Assembly (NCBI GenBank): GCA_024638355.1
Contig: JAHEKO010000200.1
Span: forward strand, 1-6,930
From: Acidobacteriota bacterium
GTDB lineage: Bacteria; Acidobacteriota; Thermoanaerobaculia; Multivoradales; JAHEKO01
DNA length: 6,930 bases
Reading direction: 5' to 3'
Part shown: in pieces, positions 1 through 6,351 of the stretch
How positions within the stretch are numbered: position 1 is the first letter of the stretch
How the letters are laid out: each line of letters begins with the position of its first letter
Notes under the pieces: model-generated
The model's database searches: none
What the model was told of the DNA's origin: nothing
What the model saw: only the letters and a program-made list of their open reading frames with translations
Program-made: the position numbers and the translations under genes

Positions 1-845
1 TTCCGGTAGCCCTCGCGCGCGAAGGCGAGCACCGCATTGGGCCCGCAATCGACCGCGCCATCGATCATGCGGGTGAAGTGGACACCGAGGAACGGGAATC
101 CGGCGTCGGGAACCGGGTAGATCAGGTTGCGACACAGCCCGAACGCTCCGGGCTCGAGCTTGTAGTACTCGCCGCGAAAGGGCACGATCCGCGCGTTGGG
201 CTGTTGCCCGGCCAGACGCGCGACCCGGTCGCTGTGTAGCCCCGCGCAGTTGATGAGAGAGCGAGTAGTGAAGTCGCCCTGAGTCGTGTGTACAACCGTC
301 TCAGCCGATCGGCGGGTGATGGCCGTCACCCTGGCCGAGGTCGCGACGCGGCAGCCATGCTCGACCAGCAGCGCTCCCAGCCGTCGACAGACTTCGACGA
401 AATCGACGATACCGGTCTCGGGGACGTGGATGGCTCTGATTCCCGCCGCGTGAGGCTCGAGCTCCAACAGACGCTCGCGCCCGATCAGCTCGCATCGAAC
501 CCCGTTCTCGAGGCCTCGCTCGTGGATTCGAGCCAGCGCCGGAAGCTCGAGTTCGCGGGTGGCGACGATCACCTTGCCGCAGGTCTCGTAAGCGATGCCG
601 TGCCGGGCGCAGAACTCTTCCATGGCACGCCGTCCCTGCCGGCAGTTCTCCGCCTTGAGCGAGCCGGGCCGGTAGTAGATGCCGGAGTGAAGCACGCCCG
701 AGTTGCGGCCGCTCTGGTGGCGCCCGAGTCCGGCTTCCTTTTCCAGGAGAGCCAGCGAGGCGTCCGGCTGGCGGCGGCTCAGCTGATAGGCGGTGGCCAG
801 TCCCACGATGCCTCCGCCGATGACGATGACGTCGAACTGGGCCAT
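1..845 (-). CDS. lhgO: L-2-hydroxyglutarate oxidase (FAD-dependent), 3' end cut by window edge
   Basis: This is an FAD-dependent oxidoreductase of the DAO/LhgO family, which oxidises L-2-hydroxyglutarate to 2-oxoglutarate and passes electrons to the membrane quinone pool. ATG at 845-843 opens a frame without stops to the left edge, giving 281 residues of a family usually near 400; the C-terminal third is missing. Residues 1-20 form a Rossmann FAD-binding start, with glycines G10, G12 and G15, and the acidic residue ending strand 2 is E35. The family-typical stretch [16 protein letters not shown] lies at residues 43-58, and the visible part ends in [22 protein letters not shown] and GPNAVLAF, all strongly LhgO-like. 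A weak purine-rich Shine-Dalgarno (GAGAAGAAG) precedes the ATG. The gene follows the CotH gene after 197 bp, so it is probably a separate transcription unit in ordinary carbon metabolism. The identification is firm; true activity on L-2-hydroxyglutarate is inferred from family. Confidence 0.93.
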   Translation of the reverse strand, partial: MAQFDVIVIGGGIVGLATAYQLSRRQPDASLALLEKEAGLGRHQSGRNSGVLHSGIYYRPGSLKAENCRQGRRAMEEFCARHGIAYETCGKVIVATRELELPALARIHERGLENGVRCELIGRERLLELEPHAAGIRAIHVPETGIVDFVEVCRRLGALLVEHGCRVATSARVTAITRRSAETVVHTTQGDFTTRSLINCAGLHSDRVARLAGQQPNARIVPFRGEYYKLEPGAFGLCRNLIYPVPDAGFPFLGVHFTRMIDGAVDCGPNAVLAFAREGYR

Positions 846-1042
846 GGACTTCTTCTCTAGTCGATGACTCCCGCCGACGGTATTCCGATGGCAGGACGCC
901 ATGGGAGGAACTGGACGTGACGGTGGGCGGTGTGCGCATGCCGGCCCATAGCTGAATGGTATTCGCTTTGGCGGCCCGGCGCGGGGCTTGCGGAGTGACG
1001 CATGAGATCCGAGAGGACTCCGCCGTCGGTTCAGGCTGGGGT
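846..1042 (-). promoter_or_regulatory. Spacer between the CotH gene and lhgO; probable lhgO promoter region
   Basis: This 197-bp non-coding spacer probably contains the lhgO promoter, but no convincing -35/-10 pair is visible. It holds a perfect 5-bp inverted repeat, ATGGC-AGGAC-GCCAT at 888-902, about 43 bp upstream of the start codon, and a GAAT-GGT-ATTC dyad at 954-964. The heptamer GGTATTC occurs twice on the plus strand (879-885 and 958-964). Just past the CotH stop codon, CGGAGT (991-996) is inverted as ACTCCG (1017-1022) around a 20-nt loop, without a following T-run, so it is not a standard intrinsic terminator. These elements are short enough to arise by chance in GC-rich DNA; a regulatory role is inference from position. 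Confidence 0.35.
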
Positions 1043-3808
1043 TCAGTTGCCCTGCGCCGAAGCGTGGGCCGTCGAAGGTTCGCCTGAGGCCGGCATGACG
1101 CGGACGCCATACGGGCGCGACTCGTCCGTGCGCTTCAGAACGCGCTCGATGAGCTCCCGGCGCGACGGAGGCCGGTCGAGGGAGATCCGCGTCAACCCGG
1201 GCCACTCCGACTCCCGCTCGAGGTCGGCCGAGTAGCGGGCGGCCGACAGGAGCTCCAGGTGGCTGTCCGGGCGCTCGAGGAAGGGCGTGGCGACCTCGGC
1301 GAAGGCCACGGCCTCCACGGTGGCCGACGGGGCTCCGAAGGCGAGCTTCTTGCGGTAGAGGGCGATGCCGACGTCGAGGTGGGCGAGGCCGGAGTGGCGG
1401 ATGTCGGCGGTCGATTCGTCCTTGGAGGCGATGCCGGTGGAGCAGTCGACGATCAGGGCGTCGGAGATCTCGGCCGCGGTTCTTTCGCCGACGCTGATTC
1501 CCTTGTCGCCGCAGCCCTCGACGAAGATCCGCTCCACTCGCACCTCGGATCCGCTGAGGTCGAGGCCGTCGCCGCCGGGGTCGAGGAAGCGGTCGGCGAC
1601 GACGGTGCCGGTGCAGAAGTCGAGGTCGACGGCGTCGTCGCGGGAGCCGCGGAAGAGGTTGGACTCGAGCTCGACTCGGGAGTACTTGAGGTTGATGCCG
1701 TCGTCGGCGGCGGCGTCGAGAAAGCTGGAGTTGCGCAGGGTGACGATGCCGTCGGTGACCGACAGGGCGCCGGTGAAGTGGGAGCGCGCGTTCTCGGCGC
1801 CGGAGCCGCCGACGAGGGTCGTGTGCTCGAGGTGGACCGTCCGCGGAGCGGTCCGCCGCCCCTGAACGACGAGCGCGCCCCAACCTTCGTCGGACGTGGC
1901 GCCGCGCACGGTGATCGGCCGCTCGGGGGTACCGATGCCGCGGAGATCGCCGTAGAGAATCAGCGATGCGCCGTCGGCGAGCCGCAGCCGCAAGCCGGGC
2001 CGGAACTCCACCGGATAGGTGGAGGGAATCTCCCAGGTCGATTCGATCTCGACGGTGCCCGGTCCGAAGACGATCGTTCCGTCGGCGAGGCGGGTGTTGG
2101 CAGGAAGCTCGAGCGCCGGCGGCGCCGGGCTTCGCGGCGGGGCCGGCGTCGCGTCGCTCGCCGGCTCGCCGTGGGCGACTCGGATGGCGTTTGGCGCCAG
2201 CTCCTCGCCGGTGACTTCGTTGCGCGCCGCGAGACCGACCAGGCGAACGCCGGCGCTCGCGTCCAGCTCCAGGCGCCCTCGGCCCGGTCGGCCGCTCCAG
2301 GCGCCCTCGACCACCAGAGGTTCGCCGAAGGTCGTGAGGCGCGGATCGCTGCCGTCGCCCAGGCGGACGCCGGCGATCACGACCGCCGCCTTGCCCCGGT
2401 TCTCGAGCTCGACGACGAGCCGGCCGTCGCTCTGCCAGGCGTTGGCGCGGAGGTCGGTGCTGTCGAACAGTCCGCGGAGCGTGTCGGCGTTGACGCGCAG
2501 GCGGTTCTCGTAGAGGGAGCGGTGACGGGCCTCGTCCCAGGGGTCCAGGTTCTGGTTGTCCCAGCGCAGCGGCGCTTCGAGATCGGCGAAGAGCCGGTTG
2601 GCGTGCTCGATCATCGGCTCCACCCGCTCGTGGATCAGCGTCCAGAGGTAGCGGTCCCGCAGCCGGCGGAACTCGGGGATGCGCAGCAGCGCGCGACCCT
2701 GGAAGATGGCGGTCTCGCCGCCCGGCGACTCCTCGAGGTCGATCTTCCAGAGGATGTAGTCCCAGGGAATCGGCTCCAGGGTGCCGCGCGCGGGATCGTA
2801 GTAGAGGCGGATGTTGCCGTTCGACCAGGCGTGCTCGGAGCCCAGCAGAGTCGCTAGCGCCGCGACCCGGGCGAACTTCTCGGTGTCGAGGTAGCTGCTC
2901 GCGAACTCCCAGTCGCAAGGTCCCTCGCGGGGGTCGTTGTCGATGTGGTCGCGGCAGGTCCAGAAGCGCTCGACGGCGCGCTTCGCCTTCTCCCAGCCGA
3001 GCCCTTCCTCGCGGCCGAAGACCTGATAGGGAACCTCCTCCCACCGGTCCTTGCCGCCGAAGACGAAGCCCTCCGCCCGGTTGGCCCGATCGGTGATCGA
3101 CTGGCCGAACTGCTCGGTCTCCTGGAACACGCCGACGATCGCGTCGTTGATGACAAGCAGCACGAAGCGGCTGTCCCAGGTGAGGATGTCGTGCCGCGCC
3201 AGCTCCCAGTTGGTGGTGACGTCGATGGTGAGCCCCTTGTCGTAGACGTTCGAGATGTTGATCTGGCGCTTGCCGCGGAAGTAGTGGCTCTTGGGGAACT
3301 TGAGACGCAGCGACATGCGCTCGGGAGCGTAGTGGTACTCGTAGAGGCCGCGGGCCTTGACCTCGATGTCGATCCAGCGATCGCCGAGGCGGAACCGCGC
3401 GGGCAGGTACTCGCGCGGGATGCCGGTGGCGATCTCCGCGGCGGTGACCGCCTCCGCCGTGTCGCGCAGGCGCTCGAGATTCCTCGGCCTGATGCGCAGC
3501 TCGTAGATCGGCAGTCCCGAGCGCGCGAGGCGGGGCTCGTCCACCGGCCGCGGCAGGCGGTGGTAGGTGTTGCGGATCATGTCCTCGAGGGGGCCGGCGA
3601 CCGACGGCGCGTCCTGGCCGCTGGCGCGGCGGCCGATGCGATAGGCCGAGAGCCTCTGGAGGTATTCGCCCACGACCAGCAGGGCGAAGACGGCCGTCAG
3701 GCAGACGGCCATCACGGCGATCGGCCGCAGCGCGGCACGGAGTCTCGGCAACCGCGCCGCCGGCTCGCCGCCCGCGGCCTCAGATCGGGGCGTGCTGATC
3801 CGTCTCAT
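1043..3808 (-). CDS. Membrane-anchored CotH-family protein with C-terminal parallel beta-helix
   Basis: This 921-residue protein belongs to the CotH family, whose spore-coat members are atypical protein kinases. Residues 1-28 are Arg-rich, residues 29-48 form one hydrophobic anchor, and the rest should lie outside the cytoplasm. The CotH domain spans about residues 100-430: IEVKARG at 148-154 and [11 protein letters not shown] at 164-174 fit its N-lobe, and [16 protein letters not shown] at 217-232 fits the family's NGxYxGxYxxxE element. The catalytic region is [11 protein letters not shown] (322-332) followed by [10 protein letters not shown] (348-357). A canonical CotH carries an Asp where H326 sits and PWDxD where PWDYI is found, so kinase activity is doubtful. 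C285 and C298 could form a disulfide. A beta-rich linker and a Pro/Ala-rich stretch (550-570) lead to a right-handed beta-helix at about 600-825. The ATG overlaps the DUF4956 gene by 29 bp with no clear Shine-Dalgarno, suggesting translational coupling; a TTG at residue 20 is an alternative start. Family assignment is good; function is unknown. Confidence 0.88.
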   Translation of the reverse strand: MRRISTPRSEAAGGEPAARLPRLRAALRPIAVMAVCLTAVFALLVVGEYLQRLSAYRIGRRASGQDAPSVAGPLEDMIRNTYHRLPRPVDEPRLARSGLPIYELRIRPRNLERLRDTAEAVTAAEIATGIPREYLPARFRLGDRWIDIEVKARGLYEYHYAPERMSLRLKFPKSHYFRGKRQINISNVYDKGLTIDVTTNWELARHDILTWDSRFVLLVINDAIVGVFQETEQFGQSITDRANRAEGFVFGGKDRWEEVPYQVFGREEGLGWEKAKRAVERFWTCRDHIDNDPREGPCDWEFASSYLDTEKFARVAALATLLGSEHAWSNGNIRLYYDPARGTLEPIPWDYILWKIDLEESPGGETAIFQGRALLRIPEFRRLRDRYLWTLIHERVEPMIEHANRLFADLEAPLRWDNQNLDPWDEARHRSLYENRLRVNADTLRGLFDSTDLRANAWQSDGRLVVELENRGKAAVVIAGVRLGDGSDPRLTTFGEPLVVEGAWSGRPGRGRLELDASAGVRLVGLAARNEVTGEELAPNAIRVAHGEPASDATPAPPRSPAPPALELPANTRLADGTIVFGPGTVEIESTWEIPSTYPVEFRPGLRLRLADGASLILYGDLRGIGTPERPITVRGATSDEGWGALVVQGRRTAPRTVHLEHTTLVGGSGAENARSHFTGALSVTDGIVTLRNSSFLDAAADDGINLKYSRVELESNLFRGSRDDAVDLDFCTGTVVADRFLDPGGDGLDLSGSEVRVERIFVEGCGDKGISVGERTAAEISDALIVDCSTGIASKDESTADIRHSGLAHLDVGIALYRKKLAFGAPSATVEAVAFAEVATPFLERPDSHLELLSAARYSADLERESEWPGLTRISLDRPPSRRELIERVLKRTDESRPYGVRVMPASGEPSTAHASAQGN
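1418..1714 (-). repeat. Degenerate beta-helix coil repeats within the CotH-family protein
   Basis: Residues 699-797 of the CotH-family protein contain recurring turns spaced by roughly 20-25 residues: ADDGINL, RDDAVDL, GGDGLDL, GDKGISV and STGIAS. Each combines an acidic or Gly turn with a short alternating hydrophobic strand. This is the pattern of right-handed parallel beta-helices of the pectate-lyase/NosD type, which bind or process polysaccharide or act as surface scaffolds. The repeat is visible only at protein level; the DNA is not a tandem repeat. No catalytic residues of a known lyase or hydrolase can be assigned by eye. Confidence 0.65.
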
Positions 3809-4481
3809 AGGAGGCGAGCTTGACGACGCCCTCGACGTTTCGGAGCCGGCTTTCGACCTCCTCGCTCTTCGTCTTGCGGTCCGGCCGCACCACGTAGACG
3901 TGGGTCACGTGCCCGTCGCCGAAGTCGCGTATGCGATTGAGCAGCTTGAACTCGCGGAAGCCGCCGCGTAGCTCCTCCTCGATGCGCTCGGCGAGGCCGT
4001 CGGCCTCGCGGAAGGTGACCCGCACGATCGACTCCAGGCGCTCCTTGAGGCCGTAGTTGAAGTGGTAGAGGAGCAGCAGCAGCGCGCAGACGAAGACTGT
4101 CATGGCGATGGCCGGCATATAGAACTGGGTGCCGCATCCCATGCCCACCACGATGGCGACGAAGAGGAATCCCGTGTCGCGCGAGTCCTTGACCGCGGTG
4201 CGGAAGCGGATCACCGACAGCGCGCCGACCAGGCTGAAGGCGCGGGCGATGTTGCTGCCGATGATCATCATCACCACGCTGGTCGCCACGCCCATCAGAA
4301 AGAGGCTGACCAGGAACGACTGCGCGTAGCTGGTGCCGCGGTGGGTGGCGCGGTAGACCGCGGTCAGCATGAGGCAGAGCAGCGCCGTGACGGTCATGGC
4401 CACGACGACGTCGGCGAAGCTGAACAGGGTGACGTCGGAGTGCCGGAAGAGCTGCGACAGGAAATAGTCCATCGACTCCAT
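3780..4481 (-). CDS. DUF4956-family four-helix membrane protein
   Basis: This 233-residue integral membrane protein matches the DUF4956 family, which has no established biochemical role. Four hydrophobic helices are visible at about residues 23-43, 55-75, 103-117 and 120-140. The family's most conserved stretch lies between helices 2 and 3 at residues 80-103, containing ARAFSLVGALSVIRFRTAVK followed by DSRD. A hydrophilic C-terminal domain (about 145-230) with alternating strands and helices and an ending [12 protein letters not shown] looks like a small ferredoxin/ACT-like fold; that is inference. ATG at 4481 lies 3 bp after the VTC stop codon (TGA-ATC-ATG), so translation is probably coupled; a second in-frame ATG at 4472, preceded closely by GGAG, could also serve. 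The next gene, CotH, starts inside its last codons. The constant company of VTC and CotH genes suggests it is the membrane partner or conduit of that system. Confidence 0.9.
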   Translation of the reverse strand: MESMDYFLSQLFRHSDVTLFSFADVVVAMTVTALLCLMLTAVYRATHRGTSYAQSFLVSLFLMGVATSVVMMIIGSNIARAFSLVGALSVIRFRTAVKDSRDTGFLFVAIVVGMGCGTQFYMPAIAMTVFVCALLLLLYHFNYGLKERLESIVRVTFREADGLAERIEEELRGGFREFKLLNRIRDFGDGHVTHVYVVRPDRKTKSEEVESRLRNVEGVVKLASYETDQHAPI

Positions 4482-4484
4482 GAT

Positions 4485-5207
4485 TCAATCCCAACTGGAA
4501 GGGGCTCTATCCAGGCCCAGTTTCTCGACCGCCAGCACGTACTTCGGTACCGGCCGCTGCACCAGCTCGACGCACCGCGCGCCCTCCGCGACCCAGGCGG
4601 GGATGCCGCCCGTCGCCTTCACCTCGAGGACCACCAGCGTATCCGACATGATCCTCGAGCTCGGATCCGCCATCCGGCCCAGCTCGAGCCGTTCGCCCGG
4701 GTAGAGGCCGGTGAGCTGGCTGTCGAAGGTCACGCGCACATCGGGCTCGACCAGCGCCTCGTAGGCCTCCCTCAGATACCAGGTCTGCGCCGAGGGACGG
4801 AGCTGATGGCGCTCGAGCAGGACCCCGAAGGCGCTCTCGTCGCGCGGATCGTCGAAGAGCCAGTTGGCGGGCGACAGTTGGCGTGAGTCGAACTCGGCGA
4901 CGCGCTGGCGGACCTTGCGCACCCGTTCGCCCAGGCGCTGCTTGATCTCGATGAAGGTCGCCTGACCGGGCTGGAAGCGATAGCCGTAGGTGCGCAGCCG
5001 GACCTTGTTGCGAAAGCCGATGCCGTCGAGCTTCTCGCGGTAGAAGCGCAGGCTCGGGGTGTCGTAGTACTGGCTCAGGATGGCGGTCACCGCGTCGTCG
5101 TTGGTGTGGGGATCGCGCGACAGATTCCGCCGCCAGCGCTCGAGCAGGGCGACGCGCTCGTCGAAGCGGATCACGAACTTCAGCTCATTGCGGAAGGGTC
5201 GTATCAT
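4485..5207 (-). CDS. VTC-domain protein (polyphosphate polymerase-like triphosphate tunnel enzyme)
   Basis: This 240-residue soluble protein consists almost entirely of one VTC domain, the triphosphate-tunnel fold that in yeast Vtc4 makes polyphosphate from ATP. The tunnel signature is complete by eye: RNELKF (6-11), SQYYDTPSLRFYREKLDG (45-62), RNKVRLRTYGY (66-76), FIEIKQR (85-91) followed by K98 and R100, VRVTFD (157-162), LEVK (194-197) and PKYVLAVEK (221-229). Retention of the paired basic residues and of acidic residues E87, D162 and E195 argues for an active, metal-dependent enzyme. There is no signal peptide or membrane helix, so it should act in the cytoplasm, perhaps docked on the DUF4956 protein encoded next. 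ATG at 5207 overlaps the upstream gene by 23 bp and has GGAG four bases before it. The fold is secure; whether the product is polyphosphate or another phosphoryl compound cannot be told. Confidence 0.92.
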   Translation of the reverse strand: MIRPFRNELKFVIRFDERVALLERWRRNLSRDPHTNDDAVTAILSQYYDTPSLRFYREKLDGIGFRNKVRLRTYGYRFQPGQATFIEIKQRLGERVRKVRQRVAEFDSRQLSPANWLFDDPRDESAFGVLLERHQLRPSAQTWYLREAYEALVEPDVRVTFDSQLTGLYPGERLELGRMADPSSRIMSDTLVVLEVKATGGIPAWVAEGARCVELVQRPVPKYVLAVEKLGLDRAPSSWD

Positions 5208-6264
5208 CCGTCTCCAGAAGCGCCGCCATCTGCGCCGTCAACTCGGTGTCGTGAAGCGCCGTATGAGCGCCGAGAGCCGCGCCCAGCGACCGCCGGTAGT
5301 CGGCGAGCGCCCGTTCCAGCCGCCGGCGGCGATCTTCGCCGAAGGGTGACGCCGACGCCGGCGAGCCCGTAGCCAGCGGCGCAGTCCACTCGCCGAAACG
5401 CTCGTCGACCGTGCGCGGCAGCGGCGAGCCCTGGAGCTTCTCGTAGAGATCGGCAAGCGACACCGGCAGGGGGAGAAGGGTCAGCTCGAACGGCTCCGCG
5501 TTGCTCAGCAGGAAGGTGGTCTCGGGACTCGGGTCGAGCCCCGCGAGCCAGAGCACGGCCGGCGGCGGGGGCACGAGCTCGGGGAAGATCCCGTTCGACA
5601 CGCATTCGGCGTAGAGCCTGCCGTCGCGATTGAACCGGGTGTCGACCAGGGCCATGCGGTCGCCCCGGACCATCAGGAGCTCTCGCAGGAGGCCGGCCCG
5701 ACCGTCCTTCTTGCGCGGGTCGACGGGCAGCTCGACCCGCAGGTAGAGCCCGCTGTACACGCGGTTCACGTAGAGCTGCGTCCACGTCACCAGCGGCAGG
5801 CCAGACTCTTCGAGCTCACTCCGCACGAAGCCGTAGTAGAAGGGGTAGCTCAGGTCCGGGACCTCGTCGACGGGCACGAAGAAGATCGTTCCCGCCTGCT
5901 TCGAGCGCAGGAGCCAGTGGTCGGGTGCGCCGAAGCGCTCGAGGTTCCACCGCTTGCCGGGGAGGCCCACGCGGCTCCGCCGCACGGTCGAGTCGCGCCG
6001 ATCGACCAGATAGCCGCGCTGCTCGAGGCTCTTGCTGATCATCAGGTAGGCATCGGGAATGCCCTCGATCTCCAGCCCGAGATTCGACAAACGGCGGGCC
6101 GTGGAGAAGCGGCCGGTAAAGAACACGAGCCCCGTCGCCAGAAGCGCGCTCACGACGATCAGCAGGAACCAGCGCGACCTCAGCACGGCTGCCCAGGACC
6201 CCTCTTCGACGGGTGCCGCGCCGGAGCTTCCCGGGCGTAGGGAGTGGGTCGAGCGGTGGGCCAA
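5185..6264 (-). CDS. Membrane-anchored protein resembling the N-terminal half of CotH
   Basis: This protein of up to 359 residues has a single hydrophobic helix at about 32-50, after a short N-terminal tail with R29 and R31, so the bulk should face outward. No whole-length family is recognised. Residues 95-180 resemble the N-lobe of CotH proteins: VGLPGKRWNLE (99-109), an HWLLRSK segment (116-122), and TQLYVNRVYSGLYLRVE (162-178), matching the vxvNGxYxGlYxxxE element. The catalytic half, with the HN and PWDxD region, is not evident; instead there is a Pro-rich turn (231-236), a segment that may be a beta domain, and a charged helix (310-335). The longest frame starts at TTG 6264 with no Shine-Dalgarno. 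A GTG at 6186 (residue 27), with GAGGGG 12 nt upstream, would leave a protein beginning directly at the anchor. It is the first gene of the CotH/VTC/DUF4956 operon and ends inside the VTC gene. The CotH link is an inference by eye. Confidence 0.78.
   Translation of the reverse strand: MAHRSTHSLRPGSSGAAPVEEGSWAAVLRSRWFLLIVVSALLATGLVFFTGRFSTARRLSNLGLEIEGIPDAYLMISKSLEQRGYLVDRRDSTVRRSRVGLPGKRWNLERFGAPDHWLLRSKQAGTIFFVPVDEVPDLSYPFYYGFVRSELEESGLPLVTWTQLYVNRVYSGLYLRVELPVDPRKKDGRAGLLRELLMVRGDRMALVDTRFNRDGRLYAECVSNGIFPELVPPPPAVLWLAGLDPSPETTFLLSNAEPFELTLLPLPVSLADLYEKLQGSPLPRTVDERFGEWTAPLATGSPASASPFGEDRRRRLERALADYRRSLGAALGAHTALHDTELTAQMAALLETDDTTLPQ
5212..5215 (-). promoter_or_regulatory. Ribosome binding site of the VTC gene
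   Basis: On the minus strand GGAG lies four bases before the ATG at 5207, inside the end of the preceding gene (CTGGAGACGGATG). It supports this ATG as the true start, and therefore the 23-bp overlap. The four-base spacing is shorter than optimal. Confidence 0.5.
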
Positions 6265-6351
6265 GAGAGTTGGGATTTTAGCAGCGGCTAGCGGAGGTCC
6301 TTGTGACCTTTGCCGCGGTGCCGCGGCCGCCGAGTGGCCGTCGCCGTAGCG
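6265..6351 (-). promoter_or_regulatory. Spacer with TAAAAT box, possible operon promoter
   Basis: This 87-bp gap between the GH109 stop codon and the CotH-like gene holds the only AT-rich run in the neighbourhood. TAAAAT on the minus strand (6275-6280) differs from the sigma-70 -10 consensus at one base. No good -35 hexamer is found 16-19 bp upstream. If it is a -10 box, transcription would begin near 6268, leaving almost no leader before TTG 6264. That implies either a leaderless message or real initiation at GTG 6186. A promoter here is plausible because the four genes downstream are packed without other gaps. Confidence 0.3.
6295..6327 (-). terminator. Two adjacent inverted repeats after the GH109 gene
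   Basis: Two perfect inverted repeats follow the GH109 stop codon by about 25 bases: GCCGCGG-CA-CCGCGGC (6312-6327, minus strand) with 7-bp arms, and AGGTC-ACAAG-GACCT (6295-6309) with 5-bp arms. The first is a strong GC stem, though its 2-nt loop would force the inner pairs open. Neither is followed by a T-run, so this is at best a weak or factor-dependent terminator or transcript-end stabiliser. Such GC palindromes are common by chance in DNA of this composition. Confidence 0.3.

Noticed and set aside
991..1022. CGGAGT/ACTCCG inverted repeat as an intrinsic terminator of the CotH operon
   Set aside because: The arms are only 6 bp, the loop is 20 nt and no T-run follows, so it does not meet the usual criteria.
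301..1110. A 269-codon minus-strand frame crossing the lhgO start
   Set aside because: It is out of frame with lhgO, whose own frame encodes the full FAD-binding and HQSGRNSG motifs. The alternative translation is Arg/Pro/Ala-rich and has no motifs.
1259..2857. A 532-codon open frame on the plus strand
   Set aside because: It lies entirely antisense to the CotH-family gene. Its translation is low-complexity and rich in Gly, Ala, Val, Glu and Asp, as expected from the complement of a high-GC gene, and it matches no family I know.
2945..3823. A 292-codon open frame on the plus strand
   Set aside because: Antisense to the N-terminal part of the CotH gene, with biased Ala/Asp/Arg/Val composition and no recognisable motif; the opposite strand encodes a clear CotH domain and anchor.
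4062..4886. A 274-codon open frame on the plus strand
   Set aside because: It spans the antisense of both DUF4956 and VTC genes, is rich in His, Asp and Gln from reversed codons, and shows no domain.
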